64,000 nucleotides of DNA from Cellulosimicrobium marinum. GTDB taxonomy: Bacteria; Actinomycetota; Actinomycetes; Actinomycetales; Cellulomonadaceae. The stretch is taken from NCBI RefSeq assembly GCF_020551945.1, contig NZ_JAJBZH010000005.1:248001-312000 (forward strand), in the 5' to 3' direction. Shown here in pieces: positions 33,007 through 42,011 of the stretch. The stretch's first letter is position 1. Each line of letters opens with the position of its first letter. The position numbers were made by a program, and so were the translations under genes. The notes beneath the pieces are model-generated. The model did not search any database, was not told where the DNA came from, and worked only from the letters and a program-made list of their open reading frames with translations.

Positions 33007-35465
33007 GCACCCCCACCCTGACCACCGCCCGCCCGGCGACGGGCGCGTACGCCCTGCGCGTACGGCTCGGCGCGCGCCACGCCGACGTGACCGTCGAGCC
33101 CGTCGACCCGCCGCGCGACGCCGCGCTCGTGCAGGGCTGGCTCGCCCACCCCCGCTCCGCGTTCTGGCAGATGGGCGACCTCGACGTCACCGGCGTGCGC
33201 GACTACCTGACCGGGGTGGTGGCCGACCCGCACCAGGACGCCTGGCTCGGCCGCGTCGACGGGGAGCCGCTGTTCCTCGTCGAGACGTACGACCCCGCGC
33301 GCGTCACCCTCGCCGACGTGCCGGACGCCGTCGCGCTGCTCGAACCGGGCGACGTCGGCATGCACCTGCTCGTCGCGCCGCCCACCCCCGACGACTCCGG
33401 GACGCCCGTCCGGGTGAGCGGCCTCACCTCGGCCGTCATGGGCGCCGTCGTGCGGTTCTGCCTCGACCCGCAGGGCCGTGGCGGGCGCCGCGTCGTCGTC
33501 GAGCCCGACGTGCGCAACGCCGCGATCGCGGCGAAGAACGCCGCCGCCGGGTTCCGCGTCCTGCGCGAGCTGGACCTGCCGGACAAGCGCGCGCACCTCG
33601 CCGTCGCGACGCGCGCCGACCTCGACGCCAGCCCCCTCGGCGACGGTGTCGACCCCGCGCCGCACCTGCGCCCCGACCTCGCCGACCGCGCGCACCGCCA
33701 CCTCGTCGCCAAGACCGTCGCCGAGCTCACGCACGAGCGGCTCCTCGCCCCGCGCACCCTCGTCGAGCCGACCGTGCCCGGCGGACCGGGCGAGCACGTC
33801 CTCGAGGTCGCCGGAGGGGACGTCGAGTACCGGTTCACCGCGCGGCGGTACGCGCTCGAGCACTGGGTGCTCGACGAGACCTCCATCCGCCGCCTCGTGC
33901 GCACCGGGAGCGGTCACGACGACGCGGAGGCCCCCTGGCGCGAGGCCCCCGTGGACGTGCTCGACCTCGTCGTCGAGCTGCAGCCCGACCTGCGCATCCC
34001 CGACGACCTCCTCGCGACGTACCTCGAGGAGGTGTCCTCCACCCTCGCCAGCGCCACCGCGAAGCTCGACCGTGCCGAACGGCACGGCGGTCCGAGCGCG
34101 ACCGACCTGCTCGACGCCACCTTCCAGCAGGTCGAGGCCGCGATGACCGAGGGGCACCCCGGCTTCGTCGCGAACAACGGACGCATCGGCTTCGGCCTCG
34201 GCGACTACCGCGCCTACGCACCCGAGAACGGGGGGCGCCTGCGCCTGCTCTGGCTCGCCGCACGGCGCGAGCACACGCACCTCGCGCTCGGCGCCGGCCT
34301 CGACGAGGCCGGGCACTACGGCACCGAGCTCACCGCGGACGAGCGGGCGGCGTTCGCCGACCGCCTCGCCGCCCGCGGCCTGGACCCCGCCGACTACCTC
34401 TACCTGCCCGTGCACCCCTGGCAGTGGGAGCACCGCGTCCCCATCACGTTCGCGGCCGACGTCGCGCGCGGCGACCTCGTGCCCGTCGGGCTCGGCGCCG
34501 ACGAGTACCAGCCGCAGCAGTCCATCCGCACCCTGTTCAACCTCACCCGCCCCGAGCGCCACTACGTCAAGGTCGCGCTCGCCATCCAGAACATGGGCTT
34601 CCTGCGCGGCCTCTCGCCCGCCTACATGCGCGCGACCCCCCGCATCAACGACTGGGTCGCCGACCTCGTCGCCGACGACCCCGAGCTCGGCGGCAGCGGC
34701 TTCACCGTCCTGCGCGAGCTCGCCTCGGTCGGGTACACGGGCGACGTCTACCACCACACCGCCACCCCCTCGGCGCACCGCAAGATGCTCGCCGCCCTGT
34801 GGCGCGAGAGCCCCGTGCCACGCACCACGCCCGGCGAACGCCTCGCCACCATGGCGTCCCTGCTGCACCGCGACGCCCACGGCGCCGCCTACGCCACCGC
34901 CCTCGTGCGCGCGTCCGGCGTCGACCCGCAGGACTGGGTCCGCGCCTACCTGCGCGCCTACCTGCGCCCCCTCGCGCACGCCCTCCTCGCGCACGACCTC
35001 GCCTTCATGCCCCACGGGGAGAACCTCATCCTCGTGCTGCGCGACCACGTCGTGGTGCGCGCGTTCATGAAGGACGTCGGCGAGGAGGTCGCCGTGCTCG
35101 GCGAGCGCGCCCTGCCACCCGGCGTCGAACGCGTGCGCGCCGTCGTCGACGACACCGAGAAGGCGCTCGCGATCTTCACCGACGTGTACGACGGCGTGCT
35201 GCGCCACCTCGCCGCGATCCTCGCCGGCGACGGCGTGCTCGCCGAGGACCGGTTCTGGGCCCTCGTCGGGGAGTGCCTCGACACCCACCGCGCCGACCAC
35301 CCCGACCTGGAGACCGGCGTCGACCTGCGCGCCCAGCGGTTCGCGCACTCGTGCCTCAACCGCCTCCAGCTGCGCAACACGCTGCAGATGGTCGACCTCG
35401 CCGACCAGTCCGCGTCCCTGCTCTACGCAGGCACCCTCGCCAACCCCGCGGCACGCCGTGCGTGA
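33003..35465 (+). CDS. Fused hydroxamate acyltransferase and NIS siderophore synthetase (DesC-DesD)
   Basis: An 820-residue natural fusion. Residues 1-205 are a siderophore-type GNAT acyltransferase (AFWQMGDLDVTGVRDYL, EPGDVGMHLLV, RRVVVEPDVRNAAI). Residues 215-815 are an IucA/IucC synthetase (EGHPGFVANNGRIGFGLGDY, LPVHPWQWEH, KVALAIQNMGFLRGLSPAYM, FMPHGENLILVL). The first part would acylate N-hydroxycadaverine. The second would use ATP to join the units into a desferrioxamine-like chain or ring. DesC and DesD are separate proteins in the well-studied Streptomyces cluster. The frame is continuous with no stop at the junction, and total length equals the two parts. Confidence 0.9.
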   Translation: MSTPTLTTARPATGAYALRVRLGARHADVTVEPVDPPRDAALVQGWLAHPRSAFWQMGDLDVTGVRDYLTGVVADPHQDAWLGRVDGEPLFLVETYDPARVTLADVPDAVALLEPGDVGMHLLVAPPTPDDSGTPVRVSGLTSAVMGAVVRFCLDPQGRGGRRVVVEPDVRNAAIAAKNAAAGFRVLRELDLPDKRAHLAVATRADLDASPLGDGVDPAPHLRPDLADRAHRHLVAKTVAELTHERLLAPRTLVEPTVPGGPGEHVLEVAGGDVEYRFTARRYALEHWVLDETSIRRLVRTGSGHDDAEAPWREAPVDVLDLVVELQPDLRIPDDLLATYLEEVSSTLASATAKLDRAERHGGPSATDLLDATFQQVEAAMTEGHPGFVANNGRIGFGLGDYRAYAPENGGRLRLLWLAARREHTHLALGAGLDEAGHYGTELTADERAAFADRLAARGLDPADYLYLPVHPWQWEHRVPITFAADVARGDLVPVGLGADEYQPQQSIRTLFNLTRPERHYVKVALAIQNMGFLRGLSPAYMRATPRINDWVADLVADDPELGGSGFTVLRELASVGYTGDVYHHTATPSAHRKMLAALWRESPVPRTTPGERLATMASLLHRDAHGAAYATALVRASGVDPQDWVRAYLRAYLRPLAHALLAHDLAFMPHGENLILVLRDHVVVRAFMKDVGEEVAVLGERALPPGVERVRAVVDDTEKALAIFTDVYDGVLRHLAAILAGDGVLAEDRFWALVGECLDTHRADHPDLETGVDLRAQRFAHSCLNRLQLRNTLQMVDLADQSASLLYAGTLANPAARRA

Positions 35466-37731
35466 GGCACCCGGTCCTGCGCCCGGCGGTCCGCCGCCGG
35501 GCGGGTTCACGGTGCACCGCGACGCCTGGGGCGTGCCGCACGTGCGGGCCGCCGACGAGCTCACGCTCGCGCGCGGCCAGGGCTACGTCACCGCGCTCGA
35601 CCGGGGCTGGCAGATCGAGGTCGACCGGTGGCGCGCCGAGGGGCGGCTCGCCGAGCGGATCGGCGCCCCCGGTCTCGCGTGGGACCGCTTCGCCCACCGC
35701 GTGCGCCTCGCCGACACCGCGCGGCGCGCCTACGCGGCGCTCGCGGACGACGACCGCGCGTGGGTCGACGCGTACACCGCCGGCGTCGAGGAGGGCCTCG
35801 TGCGCGGGCGCGACGTCCCGGAGATGCACGCCCTCGCCGACCCCGCCTTCCCCGGCGGCGGCGACCTGCCCCCGCACGAACCCTGGCCCGCCTGGGCGCC
35901 GCTCGGCGTCTTCCTCGTCGCGCACGTCCTGTTCTCCGGCTTCCCGCACCTCCTGTGGCGCGACCACGTGGCCCGCACCCTCGGCGCCGCGGTCCCGCCC
36001 GAGCACGCGACCGCGATCCTCGACGTCCTCGCCGTCGACGGCGGGCCCACGTCCGGGTCGAACGCGTGGGCGCTCGCGGGCGCGCGCACGAGCAGCGGAG
36101 CCCCGCTGCTCGCCGGGGACCCGCACCGCCTCCTCGAGCTGCCCGGCGTCTACCAGCAGGTCCGGCTCGCGTGCGACGCCTACGACGTCGTGGGACTCGC
36201 CTTCCCCGGCGTCCCCGGCGTGCCCCACTTCGGGCACGCCGGGGACGCGGCGTGGGGCATCACCAACGCCATGGCCCACCACGTCGACGTGCTCGCCGAG
36301 CGCCTGACCCGCACGGCGGACGGCGGCGTGCAGGCGGACGGTCCCGACGGGCCCGAGCCCGTGGACGTCGTCGAGGCGACCGTGCGCGTCCGCACGGCCG
36401 GGGGTCCCGTCGAGCAGCGCGTCGAGACGTTCGAGACGGCGCGCGGCGTCGTCGTGACCGGAGGCCCGGGGGCCGCACCCACCTACGCCGTACGGCTGCC
36501 CGCACGCGTCGACGCCGACCTCGGCGTCGGGGCGTGGCGGCGGCTGCTGCACGCCCGCTCGGCGCACGACGTCACCGACGCGTTCACCGGCTGGGTCGAC
36601 CCCGTCAACCGCGTCCTCGCCGCCGACCGCCGCACCGCCCTGAGCCTCACCGCGGGCCGCGTGCCCCGACGCACGGAGGCGGAGCGGGCGCTGCCCGTGC
36701 CGGCGTGGTCGGACGCCGCGCGCCCCCGGCCGCAGACCGACCTGCCCGCACCCGTCGTGGTCGAGGACGTCGCCGTCGACGCGAACGAGCGACCCGCACG
36801 CGCCGACATCGCGCTCGGGCACGTCTACGCCCCGCCCCACCGTGCGCGCCGCATCCGCGCCCTGCTCGCGACGACCGACGGCCCGCTCGGCCCCCTCGAC
36901 CAGCAGCGCGTGCACGGCGACACCCACCTCCTCGGCGCCGAACCGCTCCTCGCCCGGCTCACCGACCCCCCGGACACCGGCGCCACCGGCACCACCGGCA
37001 CCACGGCACCCCCGGACCCCGACGTCCTGCGCGCCGCAGCTCGCCTGCGCGCCTGGGACCGGCACATGGACGCCGACAGCCCCGACGCCGCGCTCTTCGC
37101 CGCCTGGCGCGCCACCCTCGTCCGCCGCGTCGCCGCGCACCCCGCGCTCACGCCCCTCCACGCACCCCACGGCCTCGACGAGATCTTCGCCCCCTGGCTC
37201 TCCGTCGTCGCCCGGGTCGGCGACGCGCTCCCCGCGCTCCTCGGAGCAGCGTGGCTCGGCATCGACGGACGGGCCGAGGCGTGGGCGGCGCTCGCGGAGA
37301 CCGTCACGACCACGCGCACGACAACGGGCTCGCAGGCGGGCGACGGCTCGGTAGGCCGCTCAGGAGACGGGGCGGGCGCCCGGGTACCGACCTGGGGCGA
37401 CGCGCACCGCGTCCTCGGCCTGCACGTGCTGCTCGACGTCCCGGGCGCCGACGCGCCGCGCGTGCCCGCGGTGCCGCTCTCCGGTGACACCGACACCGTG
37501 CGCTGCACCGCCAGCACGCCCGGGGTCACCGACACGTGCGTGCGCGGTTCGGTCGCCCGGTGGGTGTGGGACCTCGCCGACCGGGACGCCAGCCGCTGGG
37601 GCGTGCCCTTCGGGGCGAGCGGCGACCCGCGCTCGCCGCACTTCGCCGACCAGCACGCCGCGTGGGCCGACGCCACGACGGTGCCCGTCGTCACCGACTG
37701 GACCCGCCTCCGCCTCGAGGAGACCCGATGA
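35458..37731 (+). CDS. Penicillin-acylase-family Ntn hydrolase
   Basis: A 757-residue Ntn hydrolase of the penicillin acylase (S45) family. The alpha-like part opens FTVHRDAWGVPHVRAADELT. The self-cleavage site and nucleophile are in PTSGSNAWALAG, with Ser201. GHAGDAAWGITNAMAHHVDV and WVDPVNRVLAADR follow. S45 enzymes cleave or form amide bonds and mature by autoproteolysis, usually after export, but no signal peptide is visible here. Position between two siderophore acyltransferase genes suggests acyl-chain removal or transfer on the siderophore. The start overlaps the end of the fusion gene. Confidence 0.87.
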   Translation: MREAPGPAPGGPPPGGFTVHRDAWGVPHVRAADELTLARGQGYVTALDRGWQIEVDRWRAEGRLAERIGAPGLAWDRFAHRVRLADTARRAYAALADDDRAWVDAYTAGVEEGLVRGRDVPEMHALADPAFPGGGDLPPHEPWPAWAPLGVFLVAHVLFSGFPHLLWRDHVARTLGAAVPPEHATAILDVLAVDGGPTSGSNAWALAGARTSSGAPLLAGDPHRLLELPGVYQQVRLACDAYDVVGLAFPGVPGVPHFGHAGDAAWGITNAMAHHVDVLAERLTRTADGGVQADGPDGPEPVDVVEATVRVRTAGGPVEQRVETFETARGVVVTGGPGAAPTYAVRLPARVDADLGVGAWRRLLHARSAHDVTDAFTGWVDPVNRVLAADRRTALSLTAGRVPRRTEAERALPVPAWSDAARPRPQTDLPAPVVVEDVAVDANERPARADIALGHVYAPPHRARRIRALLATTDGPLGPLDQQRVHGDTHLLGAEPLLARLTDPPDTGATGTTGTTAPPDPDVLRAAARLRAWDRHMDADSPDAALFAAWRATLVRRVAAHPALTPLHAPHGLDEIFAPWLSVVARVGDALPALLGAAWLGIDGRAEAWAALAETVTTTRTTTGSQAGDGSVGRSGDGAGARVPTWGDAHRVLGLHVLLDVPGADAPRVPAVPLSGDTDTVRCTASTPGVTDTCVRGSVARWVWDLADRDASRWGVPFGASGDPRSPHFADQHAAWADATTVPVVTDWTRLRLEETR

Positions 37732-38399
37732 CCGCCGAACCCACCCGCACCTCGACGACCGACGGCGCCCCGGACGACGTCGTCACGGGGTGGCTGCCCA
37801 CCGGTGCACCCGGCGAGCTCCTGCGTGCCCACGACCTGCCCGGCGGGGGGCGGGTGACGGTGCGCGTGCTCGACCCGGACCTCGACCTCGACGTGCTGCA
37901 CGCGTGGGTCACGCAGCCACGGGCACGGTTCTGGGGCCTCGGCGAGCTGTCGCGCACCGAGCTGCGCGACCTCTACGCGTACGTGGGCTCGCTGGCCACG
38001 CACCACGCGTTCCTCGTGCGGTGGGACGAGGAGCCCGTGGTGCTGCTGCAGACCTACGAGCCGGCGCACGACCCCGTGGGCGAGGCGTACGCCGTGCTGC
38101 CCGGCGACGTCGGCATGCACCTGTTCCTCGGTGGTCGCGGGCCGCGCGGCACGCACCTGTGGGGTGTCCTCGGCGCTGTGCTCGTCGACTTCCTCTTCGC
38201 GGACGAGCGGGTACGGCGCGTCGTGGTGGAGCCGGACGTCGCGAACGCGCTCGCGCACGGGCGGATGCGGGCGATGGGCTTCGAGACGACCGAGCCGGTG
38301 CGGGTCGGGGAGAAGGACGCGCTCCTCGCGTTCCTCACCCGCGAGCGCGCCGCGGGTGCGCTCGCCGCGGCCCCGTTCCCGGTCGCCCCGCTCACCTGA
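37728..38399 (+). CDS. Second siderophore GNAT acyltransferase
   Basis: A 223-residue protein clearly related to the acyltransferase half of the fusion gene. The shared pattern is ARFWGLGELSRTELRDLYAY, then LPGDVGMHLFLGG, then VRRVVVEPDVANALAHGRM. This is the IucB/DesC type. It is coupled by an ATGA overlap to the penicillin-acylase gene. A second acyltransferase could attach a different acyl group (acetyl, aryl or fatty) to the hydroxylamine and so diversify the product (inference). It is the last gene of the operon and is convergent with the ACT-domain gene eight bases away. Confidence 0.87.
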   Translation: MTAEPTRTSTTDGAPDDVVTGWLPTGAPGELLRAHDLPGGGRVTVRVLDPDLDLDVLHAWVTQPRARFWGLGELSRTELRDLYAYVGSLATHHAFLVRWDEEPVVLLQTYEPAHDPVGEAYAVLPGDVGMHLFLGGRGPRGTHLWGVLGAVLVDFLFADERVRRVVVEPDVANALAHGRMRAMGFETTEPVRVGEKDALLAFLTRERAAGALAAAPFPVAPLT

Positions 38400-38406
38400 C
38401 GCGGGG

Positions 38407-38775
38407 TCAGGACGGGGCGTCGACGGCGTGACCCGCACCGCGCAGCGCGGCCGTCGCCTCCCCCAGACGCTGCTCGGGCACGAGCACGAGGTCGGCGTGG
38501 AACGTCGAGGCGACGAACACCGGGACGCGGGCGTCGGCGAGGGGCACCAGGACGGAGGCGAGGACGCCCGGTTCGTCGAGGGCGTGCGGGTCGCCGTACA
38601 CCCCGGCCCACCGGTCCCCGTCGCCCCCGAACGGCGACGCGTGCCGCACCACGGTCAGGCCCTCCGGCGCGCGCACCAGCGCGACCCACTCGTCGTCCTC
38701 GGGGAACGTCGCCCCGGGGTCGTGGCCGAGGACGAAGCGGTCGGGCAGCACACGCAGGGCGCAGGGAGCAGGCAT
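38407..38775 (-). CDS. ACT-domain-containing small protein
   Basis: A 122-residue protein beginning with LRVLPDRFVLGHDPGA and followed by an ACT-like alpha/beta repeat (WAGVYGDPHALDEPGVLASV, ADARVPVFVASTFHADLVLV). These standalone ACT proteins are usually amino-acid-sensing regulators; the ligand is unknown. The start ATG 38775 was chosen because the sequence before it is not conserved-looking. Convergent with the siderophore operon. Confidence 0.72.
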   Translation of the reverse strand: MPAPCALRVLPDRFVLGHDPGATFPEDDEWVALVRAPEGLTVVRHASPFGGDGDRWAGVYGDPHALDEPGVLASVLVPLADARVPVFVASTFHADLVLVPEQRLGEATAALRGAGHAVDAPS

Positions 38776-38821
38776 GGGCGCACGGTAACGCCCGGCGCCC
38801 ACGCGCGGCCGGGGACACGTC

Positions 38822-39067
38822 TCAGTCGAGCAGCCCGACGGCGTAGCCGACGAAGAACAGGGCGGTGACGAGCGCGACACCGCCGATGACGGCGATCCAC
38901 ACCCACGGCACGGCGCGGGCCGGGCCGTGCTCCTCGTGGCCCTGCGGGGCACTGACCTGGTCCTCGGCAGGCGGGGTCTCGCCGGGCTGCACGTCGCCGC
39001 TCGCGGAGAAGTCGGCGGCGGGGGAGCGGCGCGGGGCGCCGGTGGGGTCGGGGTCCGGGTTCGTCAT
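38822..39067 (-). CDS. Small single-pass membrane protein
   Basis: An 81-residue protein with a polar, proline-rich N-terminal 50 residues (DPDPTGAPRRSP, VQPGETPPAEDQ) and one C-terminal hydrophobic helix (VWIAVIGGVALVTALFFVGY). Probably tail-anchored in the membrane. No family recognised. It lies 50 bases downstream of the flavoprotein of the polyketide cluster, on the same strand, and may be transcribed with it. Confidence 0.55.
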   Translation of the reverse strand: MTNPDPDPTGAPRRSPAADFSASGDVQPGETPPAEDQVSAPQGHEEHGPARAVPWVWIAVIGGVALVTALFFVGYAVGLLD

Positions 39068-39117
39068 GCCCTCAGCGTGGGAGCTCGCGGAGCCGCTCGC
39101 ACCCTGGTCCTCGGCCC

Positions 39118-40236
39118 TCAGCGGGCGAGACGCTCGACGACCGCGGCGTACAGCGGGGGGACGGCGGCCGCGAGAGGGACGATCGCGCCGCGCGCCGGGC
39201 CGGACGCCCAGGCGAGGAGCCCGGTCGTGAGGACCCGGTAGTCGCGCGTGGCCCGCTCCCACGCCCGCTCGTAGGCGTCGGCGTCGTCGAGGTGCCGCAC
39301 CGCGGCCTCGGCCTGGGCGAGACCGACCCGGACCCCCTCGCCGGTGAGCGCGTCGACGTACCCCGAGGCGTCCCCGACGAGACGCACCCGGCCCGCGGTA
39401 CGGCGTCGGGCACGGCGCCGCAGGGGGCCGGCGCCGAGGACCCGGCCGACGGTGCCCGCACCCGCGAGACGTGCCGCGAGCTCGGGGAACGCGTCGAGGT
39501 CTGCTGCCGGGGCGGACGAACCGCTGCGCCGCCCACCCCGGGAGGCGAGGACCGCGACACCCACGAGGTCCGGCGCGACGGGCGTCACGTACGCCTCCGC
39601 GTGGGCGGACCAGTGCACCTCGACGAGGTCCGTCCAGGGCGCCGTGCGGTAGTGCGTCCGCAGGCCGTAGCGGTCGCCGGCCGCACGGTAGGGGGCGCCG
39701 TCGAGCCCGGCGAGGCGGCGCACGGTGGAGTGCAGCCCGTCGCAGCCCAGGACGTGGCGCGCGCGCACGCGGACGAGCCCCGCGTCGTCGGGCGCCTCCC
39801 CGTGCGTGCGGGGGGAGAGGGCGGCGTCGACGCCGGACGGGTCCTGGTGCAGGTCGCGCAGCGTCGCGTGCCGCACCTGCGCGCCGAGCGCGAGCGCGCG
39901 GGCCCGCAGGGCGTCGTGCAGGGCGGTGCGTCGCACGCCGCGCCCGGGGCCCGCGGCGAACGCGTGGTCCGCGTGCCGCACGCCGCCGTGCCGGTCCGCG
40001 GCGCGGTAGCTGATCCCGGCGAGCGGGTGGCCGGGCGGGTCGACGCCGAGCGCGCGCACGGCGTCGAGCGCACCGGGGAGGAGGCCCTCGCCGCACGCCT
40101 TGTCGAGCGCGCCGTCGAGGACCGCGGCGCGGCGGTCCACGACCAGCACGTGGAGCCCGGCCTCGCGCGCGTGCACGGCGGCCGCCAGCCCGACGGGCCC
40201 GCCGCCCACGACGAGCACGTCGACGTGCTCGGTCAC
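39118..40236 (-). CDS. FAD-dependent oxidoreductase (geranylgeranyl-reductase-like)
   Basis: A 372-residue flavoprotein with FAD loop VLVVGGGPVGLAAAVHAREA, the KACGEGLLPGAL segment and the second FAD motif RVRLVGDASGYVDALTGEGV. These are typical of geranylgeranyl reductases and PHBH-like monooxygenases. VLGCDGLHSTVRRL fits the same class. It is coupled by a four-base overlap to the methyltransferase, which is coupled to the type III PKS. It probably reduces the isoprenoid chain or oxidises the polyketide ring of the cluster product. Confidence 0.87.
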   Translation of the reverse strand: MTEHVDVLVVGGGPVGLAAAVHAREAGLHVLVVDRRAAVLDGALDKACGEGLLPGALDAVRALGVDPPGHPLAGISYRAADRHGGVRHADHAFAAGPGRGVRRTALHDALRARALALGAQVRHATLRDLHQDPSGVDAALSPRTHGEAPDDAGLVRVRARHVLGCDGLHSTVRRLAGLDGAPYRAAGDRYGLRTHYRTAPWTDLVEVHWSAHAEAYVTPVAPDLVGVAVLASRGGRRSGSSAPAADLDAFPELAARLAGAGTVGRVLGAGPLRRRARRRTAGRVRLVGDASGYVDALTGEGVRVGLAQAEAAVRHLDDADAYERAWERATRDYRVLTTGLLAWASGPARGAIVPLAAAVPPLYAAVVERLAR

Positions 40237-40763
40237 GGTGCGCCGCGGGCGACGAGCCCGAGGGCCCGCTCCTCCGCGGGGATGCGGAACCGCACGAGGA
40301 GGACGGCGTTGAGCACGGTGAAGACGAGGGCGGTCACCCACGACGTGTGCACGAGGGGGAGCGCGAACCCCTCCACGACCACCGCGACGTAGTTGGGGTG
40401 GCGCAGCCACCGGTACGGCCCGCGGTCCACGAGGGGCAGACCCGGCACGACGATGACGCGGGTGTTCCAGCGCTCCCCGAGCGTGGCGATGCACCACCAG
40501 CGCAGGCCCTGGCTCGCGAGGACGAGGGCGAGCATGGGCCACCCGAGCCAGGGCAGGAACGGGCGGTCCGCGAGCCACGCCTCCGCGACGCACGCGACGA
40601 GCAGACCCGTGTGCAGGGCGACCATCGCGGGGAAGTGGCCCCGGCCCGTCTCGACGCCGCCGCGCGCGAACGACCACCGTGCATGGCGGGCCGAGACCAC
40701 GAGCTCGGCGAGCCGTTCCGCGGCGGTCGCGCCGACGAGCACGACGTACCAGGCGAGGCTCAT
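40233..40763 (-). CDS. Isoprenylcysteine-carboxyl-methyltransferase-like membrane enzyme
   Basis: A 176-residue membrane protein with four to five helices. The C-terminal cofactor region RGPYRWLRHPNYVAVVVEGF and late RIPAEERAL match the ICMT/NnrU/DUF1295-type methyltransferase group. The usual reaction is S-adenosylmethionine-dependent methylation of a carboxyl or hydroxyl group on a lipophilic substrate. In this cluster the substrate is probably the type III polyketide. It overlaps both neighbours by four bases, so the three genes form a tight operon. Confidence 0.85.
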   Translation of the reverse strand: MSLAWYVVLVGATAAERLAELVVSARHARWSFARGGVETGRGHFPAMVALHTGLLVACVAEAWLADRPFLPWLGWPMLALVLASQGLRWWCIATLGERWNTRVIVVPGLPLVDRGPYRWLRHPNYVAVVVEGFALPLVHTSWVTALVFTVLNAVLLVRFRIPAEERALGLVARGAP

Positions 40764-41902
40764 CCCACCGCCCCCGCCGTGCGGGCACGCACGGGGCCGG
40801 ACCGCGGCGGCCCCTCCAGGCGCAGCAGCACGAGCTCGGTGCTCACCCCCGGCCCGAACGCGACGAGCACGGCGGGCGACCCCGGCGGCGCCGTGGACGC
40901 CCCGAGCGTCGCGGCGAGCACGTGCAGCACCGACGCCGACGACAGGTTGCCCGCCTCCCGCAGGCTCGCGCGGCTGTGTCGCAGGTCCTGCTCGTCGAGC
41001 CCGACGGCGTCGCGCACCGCGTCCAGGACGCGCGGGCCGCCCGCGTGGACCACCCACGTCGGCACCTGCGACGGTGCGAGGTCGTGCTCCGTGAGCAGCG
41101 CCTTGACGTCGCCGAGCAGGTGCGCCCCGACGAGCTCCGGGAGCCGCGCCGACAGCACGATCTCGAACCCCGTGTCCCCGACGTGCCAGCCGAGGTCGCC
41201 CGTCGTGCCCGGGTGCAGGGTCGAGCGGGAGTCCACGACGCGCGCGGGCCGGTGCTCCGGGGCCGGCGACCCGGGGCGGGGGCGCGCCAGCGGGTGCTCG
41301 TCGCCGACGACGACGACCGCCGCGGCGCCGTCGCCGAACAGGCCCGTCGCCGCGAGGTTCGCCGTCGAGTCGTCACCGTGCTGCAGCGTGAGCGAGCACA
41401 GCTCGACCGCGACGAGCAGCGCGACGTCGCCCGGGCGCCCGCGCAGCACGTCGTCGGCGCGGGCGAGACCCGCGGCGCCGCCGGCGCACCCCCACCCGAA
41501 CGAGGGCGTGCGCCGCACGTCGCCCCGCAGGCCGATGCGCTGCGCGAGCAGCACGTCGACCGACGGGGCGCCCAGCCCTGTCACGGACGTGAGGAGCACG
41601 TGGTCCACGTCCGACGCCGCGAGCCCCGCCCCGGCCAGCGCCTCCCGCGACGCCTGCTCCGCGAGGTCCGTCGCCACGCGCAGGAACACGTCGTTCGCCG
41701 CCCCGAACGTGCGCAGGTCGCCGTACGCGTCGAGCGGCAGGGCGAGGTGGCGCGACCCGACGCCCGCGTGGGCGTGCAGGCGGCGCGCGAGAGCCGCCCG
41801 CACCGGGTCGGTCGTGACGAGCGGGGCGATGACGTCGGAGATCTCGGTCTGGGTGTGGCGGCGGTCCGGCAGCGCGGTCCCGACCGCGACGACGCGCGAC
41901 AT
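40760..41902 (-). CDS. Type III polyketide synthase
   Basis: A 380-residue chalcone/stilbene-synthase-type enzyme. Nucleophile Cys139 is in SFGWGCAGGAAGL. The catalytic His is in WVVHAGGPRVLDAV and the catalytic Asn in REAGNLSSASVLHVL, completing the Cys-His-Asn triad. FGDGAAAVVVVGDE is also conserved. Such enzymes extend an acyl starter with malonyl-CoA to make pyrones or resorcinols. I start at MSRVVAVG (41902), because it begins the conserved fold. The start is divergent from the UbiA gene with about 110 bases between. Confidence 0.92.
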   Translation of the reverse strand: MSRVVAVGTALPDRRHTQTEISDVIAPLVTTDPVRAALARRLHAHAGVGSRHLALPLDAYGDLRTFGAANDVFLRVATDLAEQASREALAGAGLAASDVDHVLLTSVTGLGAPSVDVLLAQRIGLRGDVRRTPSFGWGCAGGAAGLARADDVLRGRPGDVALLVAVELCSLTLQHGDDSTANLAATGLFGDGAAAVVVVGDEHPLARPRPGSPAPEHRPARVVDSRSTLHPGTTGDLGWHVGDTGFEIVLSARLPELVGAHLLGDVKALLTEHDLAPSQVPTWVVHAGGPRVLDAVRDAVGLDEQDLRHSRASLREAGNLSSASVLHVLAATLGASTAPPGSPAVLVAFGPGVSTELVLLRLEGPPRSGPVRARTAGAVG

Positions 41903-42011
41903 GTCCGCATCGTCCCACCGGGGCCGGTCGCCCGCGCGGGGGAGCGGCACCCGTGCCGCGTCCCGTGCCGTGCCCCGTGCCCTGTCTCGGCCCCGCTGCT
42001 AGGTTCGCCGC

